Shown here: piece after piece, positions 7,530 to 13,757 of the stretch
Layout: every line of letters starts with the position of its first letter
Numbering within the stretch: the first letter of the stretch is position 1
DNA from: Anaerolineaceae bacterium UBA1363
Lineage (GTDB): Bacteria > Chloroflexota > Anaerolineae > Anaerolineales > Anaerolineaceae
Reading direction: 5' to 3'
Length of the DNA: 18,581 nucleotides
NCBI GenBank assembly: GCA_002306055.1
Contig: DBRR01000036.1
Location: forward strand, 1 to 18,581
Notes under the pieces: generated by a model
The model's database searches: none
What the model saw: only the letters and a program-made list of their open reading frames with translations
What the model was told of the DNA's origin: nothing
Made by a program: the position numbers and the translations under genes

Positions 7530-7590
7530 AAAGGCAGATCGCCGCGCAAAAGAGGCTCGCGATAACAAGATTAAAGGCAGATCGCCGCGC
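7530..7590. repeat. Two copies of the AAAGGCAGATCGCCGCGC motif
   Basis: The identical 18-base motif stands at 7530-7547 and 7573-7590, and also at 35-52, with a one-mismatch version at 137-152. The first copy here is followed by GGCTCGCGATAACAAG, matching the TCGCGATGACGA that follows the copies at the window start. This marks a dispersed family with several members in under 8 kb. Confidence 0.75.
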
Positions 7591-7602
7591 ACGGGAGGTG
7601 AC

Positions 7603-7639
7603 CGTCAGTCATGAAGCCGGGTTCAGAAGCGGAACCCGG
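7603..7639. repeat. 33-bp direct repeat, copy 2, with perfect 8-bp hairpin
   Basis: This second copy of the 33-base repeat carries a complete stem: CCGGGTTC (7617-7624), loop AGAAGCG, GAACCCGG (7632-7639). It lies 37 bases beyond the yqeC stop codon but has no T-run on the yqeC strand, so I do not call it a terminator. The intact hairpin suggests this copy is closer to the original element than copy 1. Confidence 0.75.
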
Positions 7640-7675
7640 TCTACGAAAAACCCCCTTCCAAATTTGCCCGACCGG

Positions 7676-8434
7676 TTATCTACTATCCAGAATCACTTCG
7701 CAACGTTGCGAATCTATTTGAAGTCTGGTGAGGATTGCGGTGGAATAATGGTCACGAAGTGTCCTCTGAACCAAATTCAACTCGTCAGGTTTTAAGGAAT
7801 AAGCGTCCGCCTGATTGAACACGACGGCCGCTCTGCTTTTTTGAGGGATGCCCTGCAATCCCCCTTGAGGGTGATTGAGCATGCTGACAATATGATCCAG
7901 CTGGATGGGAGCTCCGATAGGTAATCCGGTTAGATTGCTGAAAAGCTCCGGTCGGAAAACTGTTTCTGCATTCAGAGGCTTTCCGATCACGCTCAATCCT
8001 ACAACAACAATCACCAAATCAACCTGGTCAGGGATCACCGGTTCCCATGCTGCTGGCGCTTTCAGCGACAAATGGCGGGCACCATCCGCTTCGATCAAGC
8101 AAAGAATATTCGAACTCTTACAATAGACGATCAATTGCTCAGCCTGACTGTGGGATAATCCCATCCACTTCTGACCGCTGCTATCCAGTGGGTTTGTAAC
8201 AAGATTGATTTTCGCCCCATCAAGGGAAGCAGCGGGATCAACTTCAAACTCGGAAAACAAGCTGTGATTGAAGTCGCCCTGGCATTCCTCGCGCGCCAAT
8301 TTCGTGGTTGTAGTCAGACAAACCGGTTTCGGCGCTGCTTCAACCAGTGCGAACATCAGGCTCGTCTTGCCCCCTGCTCCGACTATTGCAACCGCTTCGT
8401 GGTTTGCCACGCGCAGTGCGTCAATAATTTTCAA
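7676..8434 (-). CDS. yqeC: YqeC, putative selenium-dependent hydroxylase accessory protein
   Basis: A 252-residue cytoplasmic protein with a P-loop GAGGKTS (19-25), the family segment IEADGARHLSLKAPAAWEPVIP (114-135, key residues E115, D117, G118) and VFNQAD (205-210), which resembles a nucleotide-specificity motif. Family members accompany selenium-dependent molybdenum hydroxylases and are thought to help mature them; the biochemical reaction is not established. The start is a TTG at 8434, two bases after the yqeB stop, with AGGGG at good spacing. No ATG would keep the P-loop region intact. It is co-transcribed with yqeB. The partner hydroxylase is not in the window. Confidence 0.88.
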   Translation of the reverse strand: MKIIDALRVANHEAVAIVGAGGKTSLMFALVEAAPKPVCLTTTTKLAREECQGDFNHSLFSEFEVDPAASLDGAKINLVTNPLDSSGQKWMGLSHSQAEQLIVYCKSSNILCLIEADGARHLSLKAPAAWEPVIPDQVDLVIVVVGLSVIGKPLNAETVFRPELFSNLTGLPIGAPIQLDHIVSMLNHPQGGLQGIPQKSRAAVVFNQADAYSLKPDELNLVQRTLRDHYSTAILTRLQIDSQRCEVILDSR

Positions 8435-8436
8435 GG

Positions 8437-9234
8437 CTATACCCCTGTATCTATTTCCTTTAAGGTTTCCACCACAGCCGCGCCAATTCTCCGCGCCTTA
8501 TCTGAAACGGTGAAACAAACCGCCCTCTCACCGGTTGGATCAACATCTCCCACTTTGAAACCTGGCTGAACCATTAATTCATTCCGTAATATCCCGCGAA
8601 CAACTCCTTTGATCTGACTGTTTATGGGCTCACCCTCAATTTCGGCTATGATTTGCCCAGCATCGACCCTGTCACCAATGTCAACGAAAGCCTTGAAGTG
8701 ACCTTCCCGGTGGGCGTATATGACCCTTTCGCGGCTGAACCCCATCACGATCGCGGGCAGTCCTGTATCCGGATCCGGGCTGCCTTCGTGGAAAATCTTA
8801 CCCAGATTCGGTCCCCGATTAGTTTCAATCGCAACCCAGCAATTGACACCAGCCGCAAAGCCCGGTCCCAGGCCAATTACCCGCCACTTCTCGCCGAATT
8901 CATTGGCTACTTCACGTTTGAGCATCCGCCCATCCACGATCACGATCGGCGCAAGACTCTCAAGGCATTCACAATCCGGGTCCACCAGAACCGCAATCTC
9001 TCCAGCTGCAAGGAAATCCAGGGCCTGCGTAACACTATCTGCCTTTCTCCCCGTGATCCCTTCCACGCTGCAGCTTCCCTCATAAACCGCCTCGGCGAAT
9101 GAGACTTTGCGCCGGACCACCAGAGGCTGCGCCAATTCTGTGATAACCACGCTATAACCGGCTTCGTGCAGGCAGACAGCCACACCGCTTGCCAGGTCAC
9201 CGCCGCCTCTTACCAGAATAATTTTCTTGTCCAT
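8437..9234 (-). CDS. yqeB: YqeB, selenium-dependent molybdenum hydroxylase system protein (EF2563 family)
   Basis: A 265-residue protein starting with a Rossmann-like glycine-rich loop, VRGGGDLASGVAVCL (8-22), followed by a central GLGPGFAAG (121-129). A C-terminal region (about 175-225) with GDRVDAGQIIAEIEG resembles a biotinyl/lipoyl-type hammerhead fold. The family occurs beside selenium-dependent molybdenum hydroxylases and is implicated in making the labile selenium form of the cofactor; the exact reaction is unknown. The ATG at 9234 has only a weak ribosome site, AAGG somewhat far upstream. It is the first gene of yqeB-yqeC and is divergent from rpmF across a 207-base gap. Confidence 0.9.
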   Translation of the reverse strand: MDKKIILVRGGGDLASGVAVCLHEAGYSVVITELAQPLVVRRKVSFAEAVYEGSCSVEGITGRKADSVTQALDFLAAGEIAVLVDPDCECLESLAPIVIVDGRMLKREVANEFGEKWRVIGLGPGFAAGVNCWVAIETNRGPNLGKIFHEGSPDPDTGLPAIVMGFSRERVIYAHREGHFKAFVDIGDRVDAGQIIAEIEGEPINSQIKGVVRGILRNELMVQPGFKVGDVDPTGERAVCFTVSDKARRIGAAVVETLKEIDTGV

Positions 9235-9371
9235 GCTTGGATTTTACCTTGGTTCCTCCGAGATTCTTCCAGCAAATAAATAATCCCCTTTTTGATTACA
9301 ATTGACTCTCACAGCGAGAGAGGACATTTTCAGTGACTATCAACAAAACCAAACAAAACCAAATTTCGACC

Positions 9372-9400
9372 TTGACCAATCCAGCTTTCGTGAGTAGAAT
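9372..9400 (+). promoter_or_regulatory. Sigma-70 promoter of rpmF
   Basis: TTGACC is followed after exactly 17 bases by TAGAAT, five of six consensus bases in each box. Transcription would begin near 9407 and give a leader of about 35 bases before the rpmF start. Confidence 0.7.
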
Positions 9401-9441
9401 AAAAAGGTTAATGTAATTGTTTATTCAGTGAGGAGTTAAAG

Positions 9442-9627
9442 ATGACCCCATTACCTAAAAGAAAACTCTCTTCCGGTCGCCGGGACCGCCGTCGCTCGCA
9501 TGACGCTCTTAAAGCTCGCAACATTGTTGCCTGCCCAAATTGCGGTGAGCCTCGCCTGCCCCATCGTGTCTGCCCAAAGTGCGGTTTCTATCAGGGTAGA
9601 GAAGTTCTCACAACTGATACCGACTAA
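9442..9627 (+). CDS. rpmF: 50S ribosomal protein L32
   Basis: A 61-residue zinc-ribbon ribosomal protein of the large subunit. The N-terminal PLPKRKLSSGRRDRRRSHDAL is the typical basic L32 tail that binds 23S rRNA. The zinc ligands are C31 and C34 (CPNC) and C44 and C47 (CPKC), so this is the zinc-containing form. GAGGAG lies 7 bases before the ATG. It is a single-gene transcript: a good promoter at 9372-9400 and a strong terminator right after the gene. It converges on hflX. Confidence 0.97.
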   Translation: MTPLPKRKLSSGRRDRRRSHDALKARNIVACPNCGEPRLPHRVCPKCGFYQGREVLTTDTD

Positions 9628-9650
9628 GTACTGATTTCCCGCAACGCTCA

Positions 9651-9675
9651 GGCCAGGGTCACCTGGCCTTTTTTT
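9651..9675 (+). terminator. Intrinsic terminator of rpmF
   Basis: GGCCAGG (9651-9657), a four-base loop GTCA, CCTGGCC (9662-9668), then seven T residues. It lies 23 bases after the rpmF stop. On the opposite strand the stem is not followed by a T-run, so it acts for rpmF and not for hflX, whose stop codon overlaps the end of the T-run. Confidence 0.93.
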
Positions 9676-11011
9676 ATATCCGGTAGGCTTCAAAAGACGC
9701 GAGTAACTGCCTGGGGAGCATTCCGTCGATCAGGATGCCATCTTCCAGGTGTTGCATATCCCTGACATGCCCTTTTTCGTGCATCAATGAAACCAGCCTG
9801 CCTTCAGAATAAGGCAGCTTGACCTTCACATGCACAAAGGTCTGATAGGTGCCGACAGCGATAGCTTCAGCCAATTCGCTTAGACCCTCCCCGGTTAACG
9901 CGCTGATGAAGACCGAGTTCGGCTCTGCAATTTTGTGTAAATCCTCAATCTCTGCAGGATTCAAAAGGTCAATTTTGTTGTAAACCGTCAGGATTGGGAT
10001 ATCGGTTGCGCCAATCTCTTCCAGCGTTTCCAGCACGGTCAGTCTCTGCGACTGGGCGTTCTTGTGGGAAGCGTCGACTAAATGGATTAACAGATCCGCT
10101 TCCACAATTTCTTCCAGGGTTGCCCGAAAGGCTGCCACCAGGTCGGTGGGCAGTTTCTGGATGAAACCCACCGTGTCCGTTAGCAAGACGGTCTCACCAG
10201 AAGGCAATTCGAGCTGCCTGGTGGTTGGGTCAAGCGTGGCAAACAGCTGATCAGCAACGTAAATATCCGCATTTGTCAATTTATTAAGCAGGGTTGACTT
10301 GCCAGCATTGGTATAACCTACCAGCGCTACTACCGGTATGTTGGATTTTCTTCGCTGTTGGCGATGCCGGTTGCGGTGCTCGCGGACCTTATCCAGTTCA
10401 TCTTCGAGTTTGACGATCTTCTTTTTGATCTCACGCCGATCCACTTCCAACTGGGTCTCACCAGGTCCGCGCAAGCCCACACCTCCCACTGCACCTGACC
10501 TGCCCGATGCCCCACCAGTTTGCCTGGTAAGGTGTGTCCAGGCGCCTGTCAGACGCGGCAAGCGGTAGCGATATTGCGCCAGCTCCACCTGCAGCATGCC
10601 TTCCCGGGTGTTGGCGTGCTGCGCAAAGATGTCCAGGATCAAGGCTGTCCGGTCAATGACTCTCTTGCTATCGCCCAATTCCTTTTCAAGCTCACGCTGA
10701 TGGCGAGGCGATAGTTCGTCATCAAATAAGATGATCTTCGCGTCCAACTCGTCAGCCAGCAGCTTGATCTCGTCAAGCTTTCCTTTCCCGACGTATGTGC
10801 GTGAATTGGGGGCTGACAGATTTTGAGTGACCTCGCCTACTGTTTCAAGGCCTGCTGTTTCCGCCAGCAATGCCAGTTCCTGCAGGGAATCTTCAAGGGT
10901 AAACCTGGGATCCACTTCTGAGCGAAGGTGAACCCCCACCATCAGCGTTGGTTCAGCTGCAGACTCAGTCATGATTTGTTCGTTCGTGGTTTCTTTATCG
11001 TTGTTTTTCAA
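9674..11011 (-). CDS. hflX: GTPase HflX
   Basis: A 445-residue ribosome-associated GTPase that splits or rescues stalled and heat-damaged ribosomes. It has the N-terminal HflX domain (about 25-190) with RTYVGKGKLDE (71-81), the family glycine-rich hallmark VGLRGPGETQLEVDRR (178-193), a basic helical linker (195-222), and the G domain: G1 GYTNAGKST (232-240), G3 DTVG (279-282), G4 NKID (345-348) and SAL (370-372). The start is a TTG at 11011 with AAGGA at good spacing; the first ATG, at codon 14, has no ribosome site. The start overlaps the 3' end of the aminotransferase by 17 bases, indicating translational coupling. Confidence 0.95.
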   Translation of the reverse strand: MKNNDKETTNEQIMTESAAEPTLMVGVHLRSEVDPRFTLEDSLQELALLAETAGLETVGEVTQNLSAPNSRTYVGKGKLDEIKLLADELDAKIILFDDELSPRHQRELEKELGDSKRVIDRTALILDIFAQHANTREGMLQVELAQYRYRLPRLTGAWTHLTRQTGGASGRSGAVGGVGLRGPGETQLEVDRREIKKKIVKLEDELDKVREHRNRHRQQRRKSNIPVVALVGYTNAGKSTLLNKLTNADIYVADQLFATLDPTTRQLELPSGETVLLTDTVGFIQKLPTDLVAAFRATLEEIVEADLLIHLVDASHKNAQSQRLTVLETLEEIGATDIPILTVYNKIDLLNPAEIEDLHKIAEPNSVFISALTGEGLSELAEAIAVGTYQTFVHVKVKLPYSEGRLVSLMHEKGHVRDMQHLEDGILIDGMLPRQLLASFEAYRI

Positions 11012-12170
11012 CCCAATCCTTAATTCTCCGCATGGCTTCCGCGATCTGGTCAGTGGGGATCACAATTGAAATTCGGATGTAGTCAGCGCCGCTGGGACCA
11101 TAGATCACGCCTGGCGTGATGCTCACGCCAGTATCCTCCAGCAGATCGGCGCAGAAATTCACCGGGTCAGAAAAGCCTTTGGGCAACTTCGCCCAGAGGT
11201 ACAGAGCAGCTTCCGGCAGATCCACTTCGAAGCCAGCATCGACCAAGCCCTGATAGACCACATCACGACGGGCTTCATAGATCTTGTTGCGATTTTGCAG
11301 CCAGGTTTGGTCTGACGTCAGGGCAACCACGGCTGCATCCTGGATCGGGGCAAAGATCGAAGAATCGATCTGGCTCTTGTAATTCGCCAGCAAACGGATG
11401 ATCTCAGCATTACCGACCGCCATGCCAATGCGCCAACCAGCCATATTGTACGTTTTTGAGAGGGAGTTGAATTCCACTGCCACTTCCTTCGCGCCTTCCA
11501 CCTCTAAAATACTGGGAGGAATGTAGTCCCCAAATGCCAGGTCACAATAAGGGGCATCATGGGCAATAAGGATGTCATATTTGCGAGCATAGGCGACTGC
11601 TTTGGCATAAAAGCTCAAGTCTGCTGTAGCACCAGTTGGATTGTTCGGATAATTGAGCCACATGATCTTCGCTTCTCTGGCAACGTCCTCAGGGATGGCA
11701 TCAAAATCCGGTAAGAAGTTGTTTTTCTTCAGCAAGGGCATAAAGTGATAACGTGCGCCAGTCAGCTCGGCACCAGCCAGGTAGACAGGGTAGTATGGGT
11801 CTGGCAAGAGCACCATATCACCGGGGTCGAGCAAGGTGTGGTTTAGATTGAACAAGCCCTCTTTGGATCCGATCAAACCCAATGCCTCAGTGGCAGGATT
11901 GATATCAACATTGAAACGCCGTTTGTAGTAGGTGCTGACTGCTTTGAGAAACTCCGGTGTGCCGCCGGCTGGTGAGTAGCCGTGCTTTTTAGGATTCCGA
12001 GCTGATTCAACCAGCTTGTCAATAATAAAATCTGCAGGTGGTAGATCAGGCGAACCCATATCCAACCGGATCACATCCACCCCTCGTTCAGCCAGGTCTG
12101 CCAATTTGCCTTTCAAGCCAGCAAAAAAGTATGGTTTGAGATTTGCTACAGTTTTTGAAGGTTTGATCAT
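10995..12170 (-). CDS. Class I/II PLP-dependent aminotransferase, likely LL-diaminopimelate aminotransferase
   Basis: A 391-residue fold-type I aminotransferase. Active-site features: the PLP Schiff-base lysine K239 in SLSKTYNMAGWRIG, NYPNNPTG (173-180), D205 in AHDAPYCD, which pairs with the pyridine nitrogen, and the substrate-carboxylate arginine R366 in YIRIS. The overall sequence (SPDLPPADFI, GYSPAGGTPEF, LLPDPYYPVY) resembles aminotransferases annotated as DapL-type, which convert tetrahydrodipicolinate to LL-diaminopimelate for lysine and cell wall synthesis. Related alanine, aspartate or methionine aminotransferases look similar, so the substrate is uncertain. The ATG at 12170 is preceded by AAAGGA at short spacing. 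It is the first gene of a two-gene unit with hflX and divergent from rpoN. Confidence 0.85.
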   Translation of the reverse strand: MIKPSKTVANLKPYFFAGLKGKLADLAERGVDVIRLDMGSPDLPPADFIIDKLVESARNPKKHGYSPAGGTPEFLKAVSTYYKRRFNVDINPATEALGLIGSKEGLFNLNHTLLDPGDMVLLPDPYYPVYLAGAELTGARYHFMPLLKKNNFLPDFDAIPEDVAREAKIMWLNYPNNPTGATADLSFYAKAVAYARKYDILIAHDAPYCDLAFGDYIPPSILEVEGAKEVAVEFNSLSKTYNMAGWRIGMAVGNAEIIRLLANYKSQIDSSIFAPIQDAAVVALTSDQTWLQNRNKIYEARRDVVYQGLVDAGFEVDLPEAALYLWAKLPKGFSDPVNFCADLLEDTGVSITPGVIYGPSGADYIRISIVIPTDQIAEAMRRIKDWVEKQR

Positions 12171-12202
12171 ATCCTTTGGAAATCCTTCTCCTTTTTTCTT
12201 TG

Positions 12203-12208
12203 ATTATA
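12203..12208 (-). promoter_or_regulatory. Candidate -10 box for the aminotransferase-hflX unit
   Basis: On the minus strand a perfect TATAAT lies 33 bases before the aminotransferase start. No convincing -35 box is present at 16-18 bases upstream, so only the -10 is supported. Confidence 0.35.
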
Positions 12209-12293
12209 AGCCACCCGCCCATAAAAGGGCTACTCTTCTTGTGCTGATCACTCCACGCGTAAAAAAGTCAGGCAAGCACACTGTTGGAACCTC

Positions 12294-12309
12294 TGGTATA
12301 CTTCTTGCA
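12294..12309 (+). promoter_or_regulatory. Sigma-54-like -24/-12 site (or extended -10) before rpoN
   Basis: TGGTATACTTCTTGCA has the GG and GC dinucleotides separated by exactly 10 bases, as required for sigma-54, and an intact TTGCA. The -24 box is imperfect (TGGTATA against TGGCACG). Transcription would begin near 12320, about 33 bases before the rpoN ATG. The same bases also contain TGGTATACT, a good sigma-70 extended -10, so which sigma uses it is open. Confidence 0.45.
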
Positions 12310-12352
12310 CAAACAAACTGACAGATTTAATCTGTTATGCAGAAGGTAAATT

Positions 12353-13756
12353 ATGCTGATACTCCCAAGTCAACAGACCACCACCTCCATGTCGGCACAC
12401 CTGGCTCAGACAATGACCCTGCTTGGTCTGACTCTGGGCGAACTCCAGCAAAAGATCGACTCGGAGCTTGCTTCGAACCCCGCACTTGAGTTGATGGAGG
12501 AGCGCACTTGCCCAATGTGCCAGCGCCCCCTTCCCCCGCGGGGACCATGCCCGATCTGCAGTCAGCCAGCCTCTTCGGAGTCGCAGGACCCAATCGTTTT
12601 CATTTCCCCACGCGAAGATTTTTACACTGGCTCAGCCTCCAGCACCGGCGAAGTACCTGAAGAACCTTTCGTTTCAGAGTCGGTTGATCTCCCCAGTTAC
12701 GTCCTGCGCCAGGCAGCGGCTGACCTGCCCACTGAGGACCGGGTGGTGGCAGCTTATATCCTCACCCATCTCGACGAGGACGGCTTCCTCACAACCACTG
12801 CCCTCGAGGTCGCCCGCTACCATCATCGTTTGCCTTCAGAGATCACAGCCCTGATCGAAAAGCTCAAACGCTACGACCCGGTAGGTGTCTGTTCAGCCAA
12901 CCCAATCGAAGCCATGCTGGCACAGGTTGAAGTCCTTTCAGAAATCATGAATGTGCCAGCCTATACGCGGGAAGTCGTGTCGAAATATCTTCACCAGATG
13001 AGCCAGCATCACTACTCGGAAATCGCCCACGCGCTGATGACAAGCTCGCAGCAGATCAAAAAAGTCGCGGCTTTCATCAGCGAAAACCTCAACCCGTTTC
13101 CAGCGCGTGCACACTGGGGCGACGTACGCAGTCCCAACAACAACGATTCGGAGGTCTTTCACCAGCCCGACATCCTCATCTATCATCACAATGAAAACCC
13201 TGCCAATCCTTTGGTTGTTGAAATCATCCTTCCGATCCGAGGTACGCTGCGAGTAAACCCACTGTTCAAATCCTCTCTCAAACAAATGGAGCCGAACAAA
13301 ACCGAGGAGTGGCGCAGCGATATTGAAAAAGCAAATCTTCTGATCAAATGCCTCCAGCAGCGTTCAAATGCATTAAAACTCCTGCTTGAGAAGCTGGTTG
13401 TCCTCCAAAAAGATTACATCCTGCAAGGCGATTTGGAAATGAAACCTCTGACGCGCGCGAAAATTGCGACCATGCTCGATATGCATGAATCCACGATCTC
13501 ACGTGCGGTTTCAAGTAAGACGGTTCAGCTCCCAAACAAGAAAATTGTTCCGCTTGCGATCTTCTTTGATCGGAGCCTGTCTCATCGCACACTGATTAAG
13601 CAGATAATCGAAGACGAGGATCATCCACTGAGCGACTCTGAGATCCAGCAATTGCTCAAAGAGCAGGGGATCGAAATCGCCCGCCGCACGGTTGCCAAAT
13701 ACCGTTCGATGGAAGGCATCTTACCCGGAAATCTCCGCCAAAGCAAAAACAGGTAG
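12353..13756 (+). CDS. rpoN: RNA polymerase sigma-54 factor with four-cysteine insert
   Basis: A 467-residue sigma-54, normal in length. Region I (1-50, QQTTTSMSAHLAQTMTLL onward) is the activator-responsive segment. The core-binding region spans about 110-320 (LPSYVLRQ, THLDEDGFL, RYDPVGV). The helix-turn-helix at 366-392 (LTRAKIATMLDMHESTISRAV) reads the -12 element, and the RpoN box ARRTVAKYR (443-451) reads the -24 element. Between region I and the core-binding region, where relatives have an acidic linker, lie C53, C56, C66 and C69 in two CPxC knuckles, which look like a zinc ribbon. AAGGT stands six bases before the ATG. It is the first gene of rpoN, kinase, regulator, with only one base before the kinase start. 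Confidence 0.95.
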   Translation: MLILPSQQTTTSMSAHLAQTMTLLGLTLGELQQKIDSELASNPALELMEERTCPMCQRPLPPRGPCPICSQPASSESQDPIVFISPREDFYTGSASSTGEVPEEPFVSESVDLPSYVLRQAAADLPTEDRVVAAYILTHLDEDGFLTTTALEVARYHHRLPSEITALIEKLKRYDPVGVCSANPIEAMLAQVEVLSEIMNVPAYTREVVSKYLHQMSQHHYSEIAHALMTSSQQIKKVAAFISENLNPFPARAHWGDVRSPNNNDSEVFHQPDILIYHHNENPANPLVVEIILPIRGTLRVNPLFKSSLKQMEPNKTEEWRSDIEKANLLIKCLQQRSNALKLLLEKLVVLQKDYILQGDLEMKPLTRAKIATMLDMHESTISRAVSSKTVQLPNKKIVPLAIFFDRSLSHRTLIKQIIEDEDHPLSDSEIQQLLKEQGIEIARRTVAKYRSMEGILPGNLRQSKNR

Positions 13757-13757
13757 T

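Larger units (their letters stand above)
6955..7675. other. Gene-free, repeat-rich gap between yqeC and moeA
   Basis: No convincing gene is found on either strand. The short open frames here lack ribosome sites and run across repeat elements. The stretch holds a MITE-like element (7015-7165), a two-tier hairpin (7246-7302), a simple hairpin (7327-7357), a 33-bp direct repeat (7375 and 7603) and two copies of the AAAGGCAGATCGCCGCGC motif. The remaining bases, about 7416-7529, show no further structure I can support. It separates yqeBC from the moe genes, which therefore probably have their own promoter. Confidence 0.7.

Noticed and set aside
7617..7639. Hairpin downstream of yqeC as its terminator
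   Set aside because: No T-run follows the stem on the yqeC strand, and the sequence belongs to a repeat with another copy at 7375.
9651..9675. Bidirectional terminator serving hflX as well
   Set aside because: On the minus strand the stem is followed by TGAGCGTTGC with no T-run, so only the rpmF direction is supported.
13692..13757. Longer N-terminus for the histidine kinase overlapping rpoN
   Set aside because: The extension starts at a TTG without a ribosome site and would overlap the RpoN box; the ATG one base after the rpoN stop is the simpler start.
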